Made by a program: the position numbers and the translations under genes | Part shown: positions 1 to 9,424 of the stretch, in pieces | How the letters are laid out: each line of letters opens with the position of its first letter | Position numbering within the stretch: position 1 is the stretch's first letter | Source of the DNA: Profundibacterium mesophilum KAUST100406-0324 | GTDB taxonomy: Bacteria; Pseudomonadota; Alphaproteobacteria; Rhodobacterales; Rhodobacteraceae | DNA: 64,000 bases | NCBI RefSeq assembly: GCF_009835145.1 | Contig: NZ_APKE01000023.1 | Location: 1 to 64,000, forward strand | Direction of reading: 5' to 3' | Notes under the pieces: generated by a model | Databases searched by the model: none | What the model was told of the DNA's origin: nothing | What the model saw: only the letters and a program-made list of their open reading frames with translations

Positions 1-628
1 AACGTACCTATCACTAGCCGGAATCCGGTGTCTAGGGAAACCGAACTAGCCGTCAATGCGGCTAGTTAAGTATATAGGCCCCAAACGATACGGTTAAACC
101 GCAGCAGCGCGTTTTCATCGTCAACGCATGTCGATTGGGAAAAGTTCAGTGCTCCATCACCCCTCCTCGCCGGCGGGTGACTGTTCGGGCGCAGAGGCGC
201 TTCCAGAGGGCGACAAAAGGGAGCGCTTGGGGAATCTGCGCTGCGCAAGAGGATATGTCTGCGCTCGGTGGGTCGCCCTACTTCGGCCAGTCCCGTCATT
301 GCTCGGCAAGCCCGATCGGATCGCGGCTCGGACCCGAACAACCTGGAACACCTGACAGGAGGGGACCTTCCCGTACCGACGATGATGCGCATCACTTGGC
401 AACGAGAAGACGCGGCATCTGGCCAGCCGATGGAAACCATGAAGTTACTGGTGCGCCTGGTCGCCACCGCGCGGACCACGGGATCTTGAAAGTGCCACCC
501 CGGCGCGCCGCCCGACCGCTGCACGGCCGGGGTGGCAAGAAGGACGGGACACGATGCCATAACCAAGCCCCCTCCCCCGGTCGCACTGCCCTCAAGCGGA
601 AGGACCACGCCCTGAAGCGTCGACAGGA
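1..628. other. Intergenic stretch without a recognisable gene
   Basis: Both strands have open frames here (about 66-608 minus and 135-641 plus). Their products are rich in Arg/Pro/Ser, have no family-like motif or credible ribosome binding site, and overlap each other, so neither looks coding. The first 70 bases are lower in GC and unusually rich in CTAG, with one strong hairpin (44-67). The region could be a decayed gene, a leader or a non-coding stretch. Upstream context lies outside the window. Confidence 0.5.
44..67. repeat. Perfect 9-bp inverted repeat (AACTAGCCG / CGGCTAGTT)
   Basis: The arms AACTAGCCG (44-52) and CGGCTAGTT (59-67) are perfectly complementary around a 6-base loop. Further CTAG words occur at about 13-16 and 32-35. 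No poly-T tract follows on either strand, so a rho-independent terminator is not supported. It may be an operator, an RNA hairpin or the end of a decayed element. Confidence 0.5.
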
Positions 629-1141
629 TTACTGCGCGTAGACCTTGAGCGTCGGCAAATCCGTCAGGCCGATCTCCAGCACGCGCAGGGCAGCGAGGGA
701 GATCTCGCTACCGGCGGTGTCGGGTCCATCCAGAGGGATCAGCTCGACCATCGCGCTCTTGCCGCTTGCCGCATCCTCGACCCGGCCGCTACCGGCCGCA
801 TCGGCGAGGGGCGTGCGGATCCAGAGCCCCGGGCGCGTCGCATCCCCGAGCGAGGCCACGGTCTCCCCGAGCAGACGCTCGGCATCGGCCGCGGGCTTGC
901 GCGCCGCGGCCGCCTTCTGCTCGGGCGTCGTGGTATCGAGCGCGGCAGCCGTGCGCGCGCTTGCGGGCGGGGCCGGTGCCTTGACGACTTGCGCGGGCGC
1001 CGGCGCGGGGGGCGCCTGGGGCGCCGCGGGCGGCATGTCGGCGCGCGGGGTGGCGGCCGTGCGCGCGCCGTTCATCGCAGGCTGGCAGGCGGCAAGAAGG
1101 ACGATGGCCGGAAGGGCCAGGATTGCGCGGTGCATGATCAT
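629..1141 (-). CDS. Small secreted lipoprotein, function unknown
   Basis: A 170-residue protein beginning MIMHRAIL, with a type II signal peptide and lipobox (LLAAC, Cys19). It is therefore predicted to be lipid-anchored in the envelope. A Pro/Ala-rich linker of about 60 residues follows, then a compact C-terminal domain ([18 protein letters not shown], then VELIPLDGP and [11 protein letters not shown]). I recall similar small proteins in Rhodobacteraceae carrying the misleading name D-galactarate dehydratase; nothing here supports an enzyme. An upstream in-frame start at 1243 would overlap moaA and bury the signal peptide, so the start at 1141 is preferred (a second Met at 1135 is possible). 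It is divergent from moaA. Confidence 0.7.
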   Translation of the reverse strand: MIMHRAILALPAIVLLAACQPAMNGARTAATPRADMPPAAPQAPPAPAPAQVVKAPAPPASARTAAALDTTTPEQKAAAARKPAADAERLLGETVASLGDATRPGLWIRTPLADAAGSGRVEDAASGKSAMVELIPLDGPDTAGSEISLAALRVLEIGLTDLPTLKVYAQ

Positions 1142-1226
1142 GTTCCACAGGTTAGTGATCCGCCCGCCCGTCATCAATGGCGAAGGCCCCTTGCGGGCGG
1201 GCCATACGCTACCTAGAATCGGACCC

Positions 1227-2231
1227 ATGGAAAACAAGCTCATAGACCCGTTCCAGCGCGCGATCTCTTATCTTCGCGTCTCGGTGACAGATCGCTGCGA
1301 TTTTCGTTGCGTCTATTGCATGGCCGAAAACATGACGTTCCTACCCAAGAAGGAACTGCTCACCCTCGAGGAGCTCGACCGGATGTGCTCGACCTTCGTC
1401 GGGCTCGGGGTCGAGAAGCTGCGCATTACCGGTGGCGAGCCTCTGGTGCGGCGCGGCATCCTGAGCTTCTTCCAGAACATGAGCCGGCATCTGGACAGCG
1501 GCGCTCTCAAGGAGCTGACACTGACCACCAATGGCTCGCAGCTTTTCCGCTTCGCCGACGATCTCTATGCCGCGGGCGTGCGCCGGGTGAACATCTCGCT
1601 CGACACGCTCGACGAGGAGAAATTCGCCCGCGTCACCCGCTGGGGCCGCCTGCCGCAAGTGATGAAGGGCATCGACGCCGCGCAAAAGGCCGGGCTCCGG
1701 GTCAAGATCAACACCGTGGCGCTGAAGGGCTTCAACGAGGAGGAGCTCTTCGATCTCACGCGGTGGTGCGCCGAGCGCGACATGGATCTCACCTTCATCG
1801 AGGTGATGCCGATGGGCGATCTGGGCAACGAGGACCGGGTCGGGCAGTATTGGCCGCTCAGCGATCTGCGCCGGCAATTGGCGAGCGAATATACCCTGAC
1901 GGAGCTGACCGAGCGCTCGGGCGGTCCGGCACGCTATGTGCGGCTCGAGGAGACGGGCCAGAAGATCGGCTTCATCACCCCCCTCACCCATAATTTCTGC
2001 GAGAGCTGCAACCGTGTGCGCCTGACCTGCACCGGCGAGCTCTACATGTGCCTCGGACAGGAGGACATGGCCGACCTGCGCGCGCCCCTGCGCGCCAGCG
2101 AGGATGACGCGGTGCTCGAGAACGCGATCCGCGCCGCCATCTCGCTCAAGCCCAAGGGGCACGATTTCGACTATTCGCGTCAACGTGCCGACGGGCAGAT
2201 GACCCGCCACATGAGCCATACCGGGGGCTGA
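1227..2231 (+). CDS. moaA: GTP 3',8-cyclase MoaA (molybdenum cofactor synthesis)
   Basis: MoaA is a radical-SAM enzyme that, with MoaC, converts GTP to cyclic pyranopterin monophosphate, the first step of molybdenum cofactor synthesis in the cytoplasm. The 334-residue product shows the N-terminal CxxxCxxC cluster site (Cys24, 28, 31), the GGEP SAM-binding motif near 69-72, and the C-terminal cluster ligands Cys258, Cys261 and Cys275. It ends in the Gly-Gly pair typical of the family. The start at 1227 gives the normal family N-terminus; the open frame extends upstream but antisense to the divergent lipoprotein gene. moaC and moeA lie about 34 kb away at 36422-38067. Confidence 0.97.
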   Translation: MENKLIDPFQRAISYLRVSVTDRCDFRCVYCMAENMTFLPKKELLTLEELDRMCSTFVGLGVEKLRITGGEPLVRRGILSFFQNMSRHLDSGALKELTLTTNGSQLFRFADDLYAAGVRRVNISLDTLDEEKFARVTRWGRLPQVMKGIDAAQKAGLRVKINTVALKGFNEEELFDLTRWCAERDMDLTFIEVMPMGDLGNEDRVGQYWPLSDLRRQLASEYTLTELTERSGGPARYVRLEETGQKIGFITPLTHNFCESCNRVRLTCTGELYMCLGQEDMADLRAPLRASEDDAVLENAIRAAISLKPKGHDFDYSRQRADGQMTRHMSHTGG

Positions 2232-2297
2232 TCCCCGGACGGGCATGGGAAAGCGGGACGGGATGCCAGCATGCCCTGCCCCGCCCGCGCCCTCTTT

Positions 2298-3461
2298 TCA
2301 GCCGAGCGGCATCCGCTGCTCGGCAAGCTGCACCCACCACGAACATCCCGCCGGAATGGCCTCGTCGTTGAAATCGTATTCGGGGTGATGCACCGGAGCC
2401 GTGTCGCCGTTGCCGACGAGGATATAGGCGCCCGGACGCGCCTCCAGCATGAAGGCGAAATCCTCTCCGCCCATGATGAGCGGCGCCTCGGCGCAGCCTC
2501 CCGCGACCTGGCGCGCAACATCCGCGGCGAACCGGGTGCTGTCGGTCTCGTTGACCATGACGGGATAGTTGCGCGTGTAGTCGATCCGCGCCGCCGCGCC
2601 GAAGGCGAGCGCCGTCTGCTCGGCGATGCGGTGCAGGCGATCCTGCGCGAGATCCTGCACCTGCGGCGTGAGGCTGCGCACCGTGCCCTTCAGCGTGACG
2701 CTCTGCGGCAGAACGTTGAACGCGGTCGAGGATGTCTCGAAGCTGGTCACGGAGACGACCACCTGCTCGACCGGATCGACATTGCGCGAGGCGATGCTCT
2801 GCAGGGCGAGCACCACGTGGCTCGCGACCACCGTGCTGTCGATCGCGTCCTGCGGCTTGGCGGCGTGACCCCCCTTCCCTTCGATGGTGATCTCGAAGAT
2901 GTCGGTCGCCGCGAAGAAGGGTCCGGGCCGGATCGCGAATTCACCGGTCGGAATGCCCGGCCAATTGTGCATTCCATAGACTTCCTGGATGCCGAACCGC
3001 TCCATCATCCCGTCCTCGACCATCTCCCGGCCGCCGCCGCCGCCTTCCTCGGCCGGCTGGAAGATGACCGCGACCGTGCCGTCGAAATTGCGCGTCTCCG
3101 CGAGATATTGCGCCGCGCCCAGCAGCATCGCGGTATGGCCGTCATGTCCGCAGGCGTGCATGGCGTCCGGAACCGTCGAGGCATGCTCGAGCCCGGTCGC
3201 CTCGCGTATGGGAAGCGCATCCATGTCCGCCCGCAGACCCACGACCCGGCCCGAACCGGTTGCGCGGCCGTGGATCAACCCGACGACGCCGGTGCGCCCA
3301 AGCCCCTCGACCACCTCGTCGCAGCCGAACGCGCGCAGCTTCTCGGCGACCAGCGCAGATGTCCGCTGCGTGTCGAAGAGGATTTCGGGATGGGCATGGA
3401 TATCACGGCGCCATTGCGTGATCTGGGGCAGCAGCTCGGCAAAGCGATTGGTCAATGGCAT
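2298..3461 (-). CDS. M20 family amidohydrolase (hippurate hydrolase-like)
   Basis: A 387-residue cytoplasmic metallohydrolase of the M20D/amidohydrolase type, which cleaves N-acyl amino acids or related amides. Visible motifs are GLRADMDALP (76-85), the metal-binding MHACGHDGHTAML (Cys104, His106), the catalytic glutamates in QPAEEG (138-139), MGGEDFAFM, and a C-terminal His pair in APVHHPEYDF. The start MPLTNRF is preferred; an upstream Met at 3494 would overlap the stop of the preceding oxidoreductase. It is the last gene of a minus-strand block with an FAD oxidase and an Opp transporter, consistent with breakdown of imported peptides or acylated amino acids. The substrate cannot be told from sequence. 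Confidence 0.9.
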   Translation of the reverse strand: MPLTNRFAELLPQITQWRRDIHAHPEILFDTQRTSALVAEKLRAFGCDEVVEGLGRTGVVGLIHGRATGSGRVVGLRADMDALPIREATGLEHASTVPDAMHACGHDGHTAMLLGAAQYLAETRNFDGTVAVIFQPAEEGGGGGREMVEDGMMERFGIQEVYGMHNWPGIPTGEFAIRPGPFFAATDIFEITIEGKGGHAAKPQDAIDSTVVASHVVLALQSIASRNVDPVEQVVVSVTSFETSSTAFNVLPQSVTLKGTVRSLTPQVQDLAQDRLHRIAEQTALAFGAAARIDYTRNYPVMVNETDSTRFAADVARQVAGGCAEAPLIMGGEDFAFMLEARPGAYILVGNGDTAPVHHPEYDFNDEAIPAGCSWWVQLAEQRMPLG

Positions 3462-3490
3462 CGGATGATGGTCCTGTTTTCCTGAACATG

Positions 3491-4852
3491 TCAAAGATGC
3501 GGGCCCTGTGCGATCGGGCTACCGTCGGAGAATCGGCCCATGCGGAACCGGGTCAGATCATGCCCCGGATCGCGGTCCATCGCCAGATCGGCGGCGATGC
3601 GGCCGATCCCGGGGCCGATCCCGAAGCCGTGCCCGGACAGCCCCGTGGCCACGATCAGCCCCGGCAGGGCCGCGCAGCGGTCGAGCACCGGAACGATGTC
3701 GGGCATCGTGTCGATCATCCCCGCCCATTGCCCGGCAAGGCGCACCGGCCCAATGCGGGGGAAGCGGGCCGCGAAACGGCCGGCGATCTCGCGCAGCTTG
3801 CGCGGCGAGGGCCGGGGATCGAGCACGCGCATCCGCTCGAAGGGCGATACCTCGTCGCCGCTCCAGCGGCGCGGCGTGCTCCAGGCGTCGGGCCAGCCGC
3901 GCGGCGCGGCGGGCCGGAAGGCGGTGCCGGCGAGATCTGAGCGGATCTGCGGCGCGAAGGCCCGCAGCGCCCTGAACGCATCGGGACCGATGAAAAGCTC
4001 GTGCCAGTTGCTTGGAGCGAGCGTGTAGCCCCCATCCGCCCGGCGGCGGAAGGCAAGGCGACTGTCGGCGGCACATCCCGCGAAGACCTCCGGCATGGGG
4101 GCCGTCGCCGCCACGGAGGCACGAACGGAAAGCTGCGGCAGCCAGACACCGTGATTGCGCAAGAAGAGCGACGACCATGCCCCGCCCGCCAGGACCACCC
4201 GCGGCGCGCTGATCCGCCCCGTCTCGCTCACCGCCCCCGCGACCTTGCCGGCGACGATGTCCAGCCGGCGCACCGCGACCTCCTCGCAGATCACGGCCCC
4301 CGCGCGCTCCGCGTGGCGCGCCAGTTCCGGCACCGCCACGAAAGGCTCGGCGCGCATGTCGCTGGCCGTCCAGAGCGCACCCTTCCAGCCGCCCGCGGCC
4401 GCCGGCATCATCTCGTAGCAGCGCACATCGCTCAGAAGTTTCGATTCGATCCCGTTCGCGCGGGCATGGGGCAGCCACGCGTCGTAGCGTTCGAGATCGC
4501 GCTCCCTGTCCACCAGGTAGAGCGTGCCCGTCTGGCGCAGCCCGAGCGCGCCGCCCGTCTCGGTATCGAAACGCCGCCAGTGCCGCGCCGCCTCGACGAC
4601 GATGGGTAGTTCCGCCGGGTCGCGCCCCTGCTGGCGGATCCAGCCCCAGTTGCGCGAGGATTGCTCGCCCGCGATACGCCCCTTTTCCAGAAGGACGCAT
4701 CTGAGCCCGGCGCGCGCTGCGAAGAGCGCTGCCGTGACCCCGGCGATCCCGCCGCCGATAATCACCAGATCGGCCTCCTGCGGCACCTGGCCGCGAAACC
4801 GCCGCGTCGTGGCCGCCGTGACCGGGCCATCGGAATGCCGCGCCGCCTCCAT
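3491..4852 (-). CDS. FAD-dependent oxidoreductase of the D-amino-acid oxidase (DAO) fold
   Basis: A 453-residue flavoenzyme of the DAO/glycine oxidase superfamily. The N-terminal Rossmann motif IIGGGIAG (31-38) binds FAD, followed by an acidic ribose-binding residue (LLEKG). A conserved GEQSSRNWGW segment and a C-terminal GLSGHGFGIGPG motif closing the FAD site are also present. Members oxidise amines or amino acids, giving an imine and H2O2 or reducing an electron acceptor. The first ~20 residues are poorly conserved-looking, so a later start is possible. It lies about 30 bases upstream of the M20 amidohydrolase start on the same strand, suggesting co-transcription. Substrate unknown. Confidence 0.88.
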   Translation of the reverse strand: MEAARHSDGPVTAATTRRFRGQVPQEADLVIIGGGIAGVTAALFAARAGLRCVLLEKGRIAGEQSSRNWGWIRQQGRDPAELPIVVEAARHWRRFDTETGGALGLRQTGTLYLVDRERDLERYDAWLPHARANGIESKLLSDVRCYEMMPAAAGGWKGALWTASDMRAEPFVAVPELARHAERAGAVICEEVAVRRLDIVAGKVAGAVSETGRISAPRVVLAGGAWSSLFLRNHGVWLPQLSVRASVAATAPMPEVFAGCAADSRLAFRRRADGGYTLAPSNWHELFIGPDAFRALRAFAPQIRSDLAGTAFRPAAPRGWPDAWSTPRRWSGDEVSPFERMRVLDPRPSPRKLREIAGRFAARFPRIGPVRLAGQWAGMIDTMPDIVPVLDRCAALPGLIVATGLSGHGFGIGPGIGRIAADLAMDRDPGHDLTRFRMGRFSDGSPIAQGPHL

Positions 4853-4902
4853 TCCTGCTCTCCCCGTGATGCGGCGCCCCGCACTGGCGGGACGCCTGCC
4901 GG

Positions 4903-5889
4903 TTACTGGGCCGCCTGCCCGTTATCCTGCGCAGTGCCTTGGGCATTGTCCTGCGTGTTGTCCTGGCCGTTGCCTTGCGCGTTCTCCTGCCGCGCATCCG
5001 TTTCCGAGGCCGGCAGCGTGCCACCGGGGAAGGCGGCATGGCCGAACACGAATTCGAGCGCCTCGGGGAGGGTTTCCTCCCAGACCCGCCATTCGTGATC
5101 GCCGTCCACGACGCGGAACTCGACCGCGTCGGGCTGATGTTCGCGCAGCGCCTGGTAGAGCACGGCGGCATGGTAGGCGATGTCGAAGACATCGTGATCG
5201 CCCGAGTTGATGTAGAGCGGCACGACGGTCTCCTGCGCCATGTAGTCGTCGATATGGGCGGTATAGTTCAGCTCGGTCCATTTCGCCGGATCGTAGTTGC
5301 CCTCGGCGTCCAGGTAGGCCGGATGCCGGTTGCCCGACGAGCTTTCGGGCGGCTGCGGCACGTAGGAGGCGGGCGACAGGGCCGCGCCGGCGGCGAACAT
5401 GTCCGGATGCTCGAGCACGAAGTTGACGGTGCCGTAGCCCCCCGCCGACAGCCCCCCGATCACCCGGCCCTCGCGTTCGGGGATCACCCGCCATGTGCTT
5501 TCGACATGCGGGATCAGGTCCTCGAAGAATGCCGTCTCGGCCTTCTCGTTGTAGCCGTCGACCCACCAGCTCTCGCTGCCGGGCATGATGACCACGGCGG
5601 GCGGAATGCGCCCCTCCTCGATCATCCGGTCGAGCGTCGCCTTCGCGTTCCCCTTGCGCAGCCAGTCGGTCTCGTTCCCGAAAGAGCCATGCAGAAGATA
5701 CATGTGCGGATAGCGCAGATCGCCATCCTCGTAGCCATCCGGTGTGTAGATCGTATAGGCGTAGTCGCGTCCGAGCGTGTCGGAGGCGAAACTGTAGCGC
5801 GCCGCCTCGCCGGCCGCCGCGATCTGCGCGGCCGCAAGCAGCGGCAATGCCGCGATGCCGGCCAGCGCCGAAGTCGTTATCCGGTCCAT
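4903..5889 (-). CDS. Secreted alpha/beta-hydrolase esterase with a Gln/Asn-rich tail
   Basis: A 328-residue protein with a signal peptide (about residues 1-27) and an esterase-D/feruloyl-esterase-like hydrolase domain. The nucleophile elbow GGLSAGGYG places Ser148; the likely acid and base are Asp in NSGDHDVF and His in DGDHEWRVW. It is predicted periplasmic or secreted and should hydrolyse ester bonds. The start at 5889 is supported by a GGGAG/GGAGA ribosome binding site and by the signal peptide. After the catalytic domain the last ~35 residues form an irregular Gln/Asn/Asp/Gly/Ala repeat, which is not part of the fold and looks like a disordered extension. Confidence 0.88.
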   Translation of the reverse strand: MDRITTSALAGIAALPLLAAAQIAAAGEAARYSFASDTLGRDYAYTIYTPDGYEDGDLRYPHMYLLHGSFGNETDWLRKGNAKATLDRMIEEGRIPPAVVIMPGSESWWVDGYNEKAETAFFEDLIPHVESTWRVIPEREGRVIGGLSAGGYGTVNFVLEHPDMFAAGAALSPASYVPQPPESSSGNRHPAYLDAEGNYDPAKWTELNYTAHIDDYMAQETVVPLYINSGDHDVFDIAYHAAVLYQALREHQPDAVEFRVVDGDHEWRVWEETLPEALEFVFGHAAFPGGTLPASETDARQENAQGNGQDNTQDNAQGTAQDNGQAAQ

Positions 5890-6007
5890 GTCATCTCCCT
5901 CCCGAAGATCGTGCGGCCCTCGGCCGCAGGATGACCCAAGCACAGCGCCGAAGGAGGAGCAACACGGGCCCGGGCCAGACCGCGCGGGCGGCGGCGGGCC
6001 GCCGGCC

Positions 6008-7288
6008 CTATTCCACGGATTTGCGGATCCGGCGCACCATGGCCCAGACCAGGAGCACCACCACCGGCGTCAGGATCGCCGTTCCCATCCCCTTGCTCAG
6101 CCCAAGCGGACCCAGGGCGGGATAGGCCAGGTAGCTTGCAAGGCTCACCGCGTAATAACTGATCGCGACGACCGAGAGCCCTTCGACGGTATGCTGCAGA
6201 CGCAGTTGCAGATCGGCGCGGCGATCCATGCTCTCGAGCAGTTCCTGGTTCTGCGCGGAGCGTTCGACATCGACCCGCGTGCGCAGCAGGTTGCCCGCCC
6301 GGATCGCCCTGTCCGACATCTCGTGCAGCCGCTTCTCCGTCGCCTTGACGGTGCGCATCGATGGGTCGAACCGACGCATCATGAATTCGGCGAGCGTCTG
6401 GCGACCCCCGAGATTGGCCTCGCGCAGAACCGCGATACGCTGGTTGACCAGCGCCTCGTAGGCGGTCGTCGCCCCGAAACGGAAGGAACTTTGCGCCAGC
6501 AGCGTCTCGAGCTCGGCGGAGGTCTCCAGAAGGGCCTTCAAGGTCACGTCCGGCTGGCTCACCTCGGCCGTCATCTCGGTCGTCAGGGCGCCGAGCTCGC
6601 GATCGAGCTGCCCCAGGTTGCCCGACAGGACCCGCGCCCGCGCCAGTCCCAACATCGACATCGCCTTGTAGGTCTCGATCTCGCAAAGCCTCTGGACGAT
6701 GCGCCCGACCCGGCGTGCCCCGGTTCCCGGCGCCGTGAAGACCGCCATGCGCATATGCCCCGCCGGGTCGATCCGGAAATCGGACGCGATCACCGCGGAG
6801 GCGTCGAGAACCCGGCTGACGGCCATGCTTTCGGGCACGAGCCAGGATTTGAGCTTCTCCATCATCGCATTCTCGTCCGGGATCGGCTCGACCCGGATCA
6901 GGACGGACGTGACCCGCGTGCCCGGCGCCCGCGCCAGCCAATCGTCGGGGAAGACCGAGAATTGCGACGGATCGAAGGGACGGTCGGCCACGCCGGGCCC
7001 GAAGATGGTATAGGTGACGAACTCGGTATGCTGCTCCCATTTCAGCTCGTAGCGTCCGATCTTGCCGAAGTAATGGGTGGCTTCCGGTTCGGGATGCTGC
7101 GCTCCGAAGCGGTCGAGAAGCTCCAGCAGATGCGCGCGGTCGAGGCTCCGGTCGCGCGCGGCGGCATCGCGCGGCTGCTTGATGGCCAGATGCGCGGCGA
7201 AACAGGGCGGCGTCAGTGTCGGGAACGGCCGCGCATGCAGCTCGTTCGACAGCGTGTAACGCAAGGGGTGATCTTGAACCGGGCTCAT
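6008..7288 (-). CDS. DUF3422 family membrane-anchored protein
   Basis: A 426-residue protein that opens with the characteristic DHPLRYTLSNELHARPFP segment of the DUF3422 family, common in Alphaproteobacteria and without known function. A predicted coiled/helical middle region is followed by two hydrophobic segments in the last ~56 residues (around 371-390 and 397-420), giving a C-terminal membrane anchor with the bulk in the cytoplasm. It sits between the Opp transporter and the esterase on the same strand, but gaps of about 120-140 bases on either side leave co-transcription open. Confidence 0.9.
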   Translation of the reverse strand: MSPVQDHPLRYTLSNELHARPFPTLTPPCFAAHLAIKQPRDAAARDRSLDRAHLLELLDRFGAQHPEPEATHYFGKIGRYELKWEQHTEFVTYTIFGPGVADRPFDPSQFSVFPDDWLARAPGTRVTSVLIRVEPIPDENAMMEKLKSWLVPESMAVSRVLDASAVIASDFRIDPAGHMRMAVFTAPGTGARRVGRIVQRLCEIETYKAMSMLGLARARVLSGNLGQLDRELGALTTEMTAEVSQPDVTLKALLETSAELETLLAQSSFRFGATTAYEALVNQRIAVLREANLGGRQTLAEFMMRRFDPSMRTVKATEKRLHEMSDRAIRAGNLLRTRVDVERSAQNQELLESMDRRADLQLRLQHTVEGLSVVAISYYAVSLASYLAYPALGPLGLSKGMGTAILTPVVVLLVWAMVRRIRKSVE

Positions 7289-7427
7289 GGGGTCTCCGCT
7301 ACATCATGCGGCGCGAGACTAGCCATGCAGGCCCGCCGGTGGAAGGGTGCATGGCGCGGGGCCGGCGCGATCGATGTGCCTGGATGCGCCGCATCCCCGG
7401 ACGCGCGCCCCTGCATGCCCGCGCCGC

Positions 7428-8453
7428 CTATTCCCCGCCCTTCCCTGCCGGGGCTTCGGCCTCGGGTCCGGCCGGGGGCCCGTGCCAGGGACAGGCCACG
7501 AGATGCCGCGCGCCGTGGCGCAGGACCGGCACCGGGGGAACGGCGCAGCTCTCGCGCGCCCGCGGGCACCGCGTGCGAAAGACGCAGCCCGATGGCGGAT
7601 CGAGCGCCGAAGGAAGCTCTCCTTGCAGGACGGGACGGGCGCGGGCGCGTTCGGCCGCCGGATCGGGGATCGGCACCGAGGAGATCAGGGCCTGCGTGTA
7701 GGGATGGCGCGGATCGCCGATCAGCGCGCCCGCCGGCGCCTCCTCCATTTCGCGCCCCAGATACATGACGAGGATACGGTCCGAGATGTGGCGCACGACG
7801 CTCAGGTCATGGGCGATGAAGATCATCGCCAGCCCCATGTCGCGTTGCAGCGCGCGCAGCATGTTGACCACCTGCGCCTGCACCGACACGTCGAGGGCGG
7901 AGACCGGCTCGTCGCAGACGACGAGACGCGGCTCGAGGATGAGGGCGCGCGCGATGCCGATCCTCTGGCATTGTCCGCCCGAGAACTCGTGCGGATAGCG
8001 GTTGACGAGGCCGGGCAGCAGGCCGACGCGCTCCATCATCGCCCCGACGCGGTTTCGGGTCTCGGCTCGGCCGAGCTTCGGCAGATGCGTGCGCAGCGGC
8101 TCGGCGATGATCTGGCCGACCGTCATGCGCGGGTTCAGGGCCGCCAGGGGATCCTGGAACACCATCTGCATGTCGCGGCGCATCGCCCGGCGCGGCTCGG
8201 CGCCCAGCGCGAGGATATCCGTGCCCTCCCACAAGATGCGCCCGGAACGCGCCGGGACGGTTCCGATCACCGCCCGCGCGAGCGTCGACTTGCCCGAGCC
8301 GCTCTCGCCCACGATGCCCAGCGTCTCGCCGGCTGCCAGCTCGAAGCTCATGTCCTCCACCGCCCGCAAACGGTCAGGAGGGGTCCAGGGCCAGGCCCCG
8401 CGCGGCTTGACGTCGAAGCCGACGCACAGGTTCTCGACTTGCAGAAGGCTCAT
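7428..8453 (-). CDS. oppF: Peptide ABC transporter ATPase (OppF/DppF type)
   Basis: The second ATPase of an oligopeptide/dipeptide importer, 341 residues. Walker A is GESGSGKST (49-57), the signature is EFSGGQCQRIGIARAL, Walker B is LVVCDEPVSALD, and the H-loop is FIAHDLSVV. The C-terminal oligopeptide-transporter extension with clustered cysteines (CVFRTRCPRARESC) marks the Opp/Dpp subfamily and may hold an Fe-S cluster. The ATG at 8453 overlaps the stop of oppD (4-base overlap), so the two are translationally coupled. An earlier in-frame Met at 8492 would lie inside oppD and is rejected. Confidence 0.95.
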   Translation of the reverse strand: MSLLQVENLCVGFDVKPRGAWPWTPPDRLRAVEDMSFELAAGETLGIVGESGSGKSTLARAVIGTVPARSGRILWEGTDILALGAEPRRAMRRDMQMVFQDPLAALNPRMTVGQIIAEPLRTHLPKLGRAETRNRVGAMMERVGLLPGLVNRYPHEFSGGQCQRIGIARALILEPRLVVCDEPVSALDVSVQAQVVNMLRALQRDMGLAMIFIAHDLSVVRHISDRILVMYLGREMEEAPAGALIGDPRHPYTQALISSVPIPDPAAERARARPVLQGELPSALDPPSGCVFRTRCPRARESCAVPPVPVLRHGARHLVACPWHGPPAGPEAEAPAGKGGE

Positions 8454-9424
8454 CGTACCGCCTCCGGATCGGCATGACAGGCACGCAGCCACGATCCCTC
8501 GCCGGCCTTTCGCGGCACCAGCGGCGGCATCCGGGCGCAGGCATCCATCGCGAACGCGCAGCGCGGCGCGAAGGGGCAGCCCGGCGGCGCGTGCGACATG
8601 TCCGGCGGATCGCCCGGAATCGTGCGCAACGCGTCCTGCACGATGTCGAGGCGCGGCACGGCGGCCAGCAATCCCGCGGTGTAGGGATGGGACGGGGCGT
8701 GGAAGAGCGCCTCGGTCGGGCCCTCCTCCATCACGCGCCCCCCATAGAGGACGACGGTGCGCGCACAGCTTCCCGCGACGATGCCCAGGTCATGCGTGAT
8801 CAGGATCATCGACATGTCGAACTCGCGCTGCAGCTCCTCCAGAAGCTGGATGATCTGCGCCTGCACCGTCACGTCGAGCGCCGTGGTCGGCTCATCCGCG
8901 ATTAGCAGGCGGGGGCGGCACAGAAGGGCCATCGCGATCATGATCCTCTGACGCATCCCTCCCGAGAACTCGTGCGGATACATTCGGATGCGCTGCGCGG
9001 CGCCGGGGATCTGCACGGCATCGAGCATCTCGATCGCCCGTGCCAGCGCCGCCTTGCGCGACAGTCCCAGATGCTGCCGCAGCACCTCGGTCATCTGCTC
9101 GGAAATCCGCAGGTAGGGATTGAGCGAGGTCATGGGGTCCTGGAAGATCATCGCGATCTGCTCGGCGCGGATCGCGTTGAGCGCGCGCGGGCGCAGGCCG
9201 AGGATCTCGCGCCCATCGAAGCGCACCGAGCCGTTGGCGGTGCCGTTGCGCGCCAGGAGGCCCATCAGCGCGAAGGCGGTCTGGCTCTTGCCGGACCCGC
9301 TCTCGCCCACGATTGCGAGAGTCTCTCCCGCGGCCAGATCGAGCGAGACGCCGTTCACCGCGTTCACCGTGCCGTCATTGGTCCGGAAGCTGACATGGAG
9401 ATCGTCGATGCGGAGCAAACTCAT
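8450..9424 (-). CDS. oppD: Peptide ABC transporter ATPase (OppD type)
   Basis: The first ATPase of the importer, 324 residues. It has Walker A GESGSGKSQ (40-48), the Q-loop in IFQDPMTSLNPYL, signature EFSGGMRQRIMIAMAL, Walker B LLIADEPTTALD, H-loop LITHDLG, and the C-terminal Opp extension with cysteines (CPFAPRCAFAMDAC). The start at 9424 overlaps the oppC stop by one base, and its end overlaps the oppF start. The tight packing shows oppBCDF is one translational unit. The open frame continues far upstream antisense to other genes; that extension is not coding. Confidence 0.95.
   Translation of the reverse strand: MSLLRIDDLHVSFRTNDGTVNAVNGVSLDLAAGETLAIVGESGSGKSQTAFALMGLLARNGTANGSVRFDGREILGLRPRALNAIRAEQIAMIFQDPMTSLNPYLRISEQMTEVLRQHLGLSRKAALARAIEMLDAVQIPGAAQRIRMYPHEFSGGMRQRIMIAMALLCRPRLLIADEPTTALDVTVQAQIIQLLEELQREFDMSMILITHDLGIVAGSCARTVVLYGGRVMEEGPTEALFHAPSHPYTAGLLAAVPRLDIVQDALRTIPGDPPDMSHAPPGCPFAPRCAFAMDACARMPPLVPRKAGEGSWLRACHADPEAVR

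Noticed and set aside
66-641. Two overlapping open frames on opposite strands (180 and 168 residues)
   Set aside because: No family-like motif, poor ribosome sites, Arg/Pro/Ser-rich composition typical of GC-rich non-coding frames.
645-1226. A 194-residue N-terminal extension of moaA
   Set aside because: It is antisense to the lipoprotein gene, is Ala/Arg-rich, and MoaA has its normal N-terminus at 1227.
2271-3485. A 404-residue plus-strand frame opposite the M20 amidohydrolase
   Set aside because: Antisense shadow; the minus-strand frame carries all M20 catalytic motifs.
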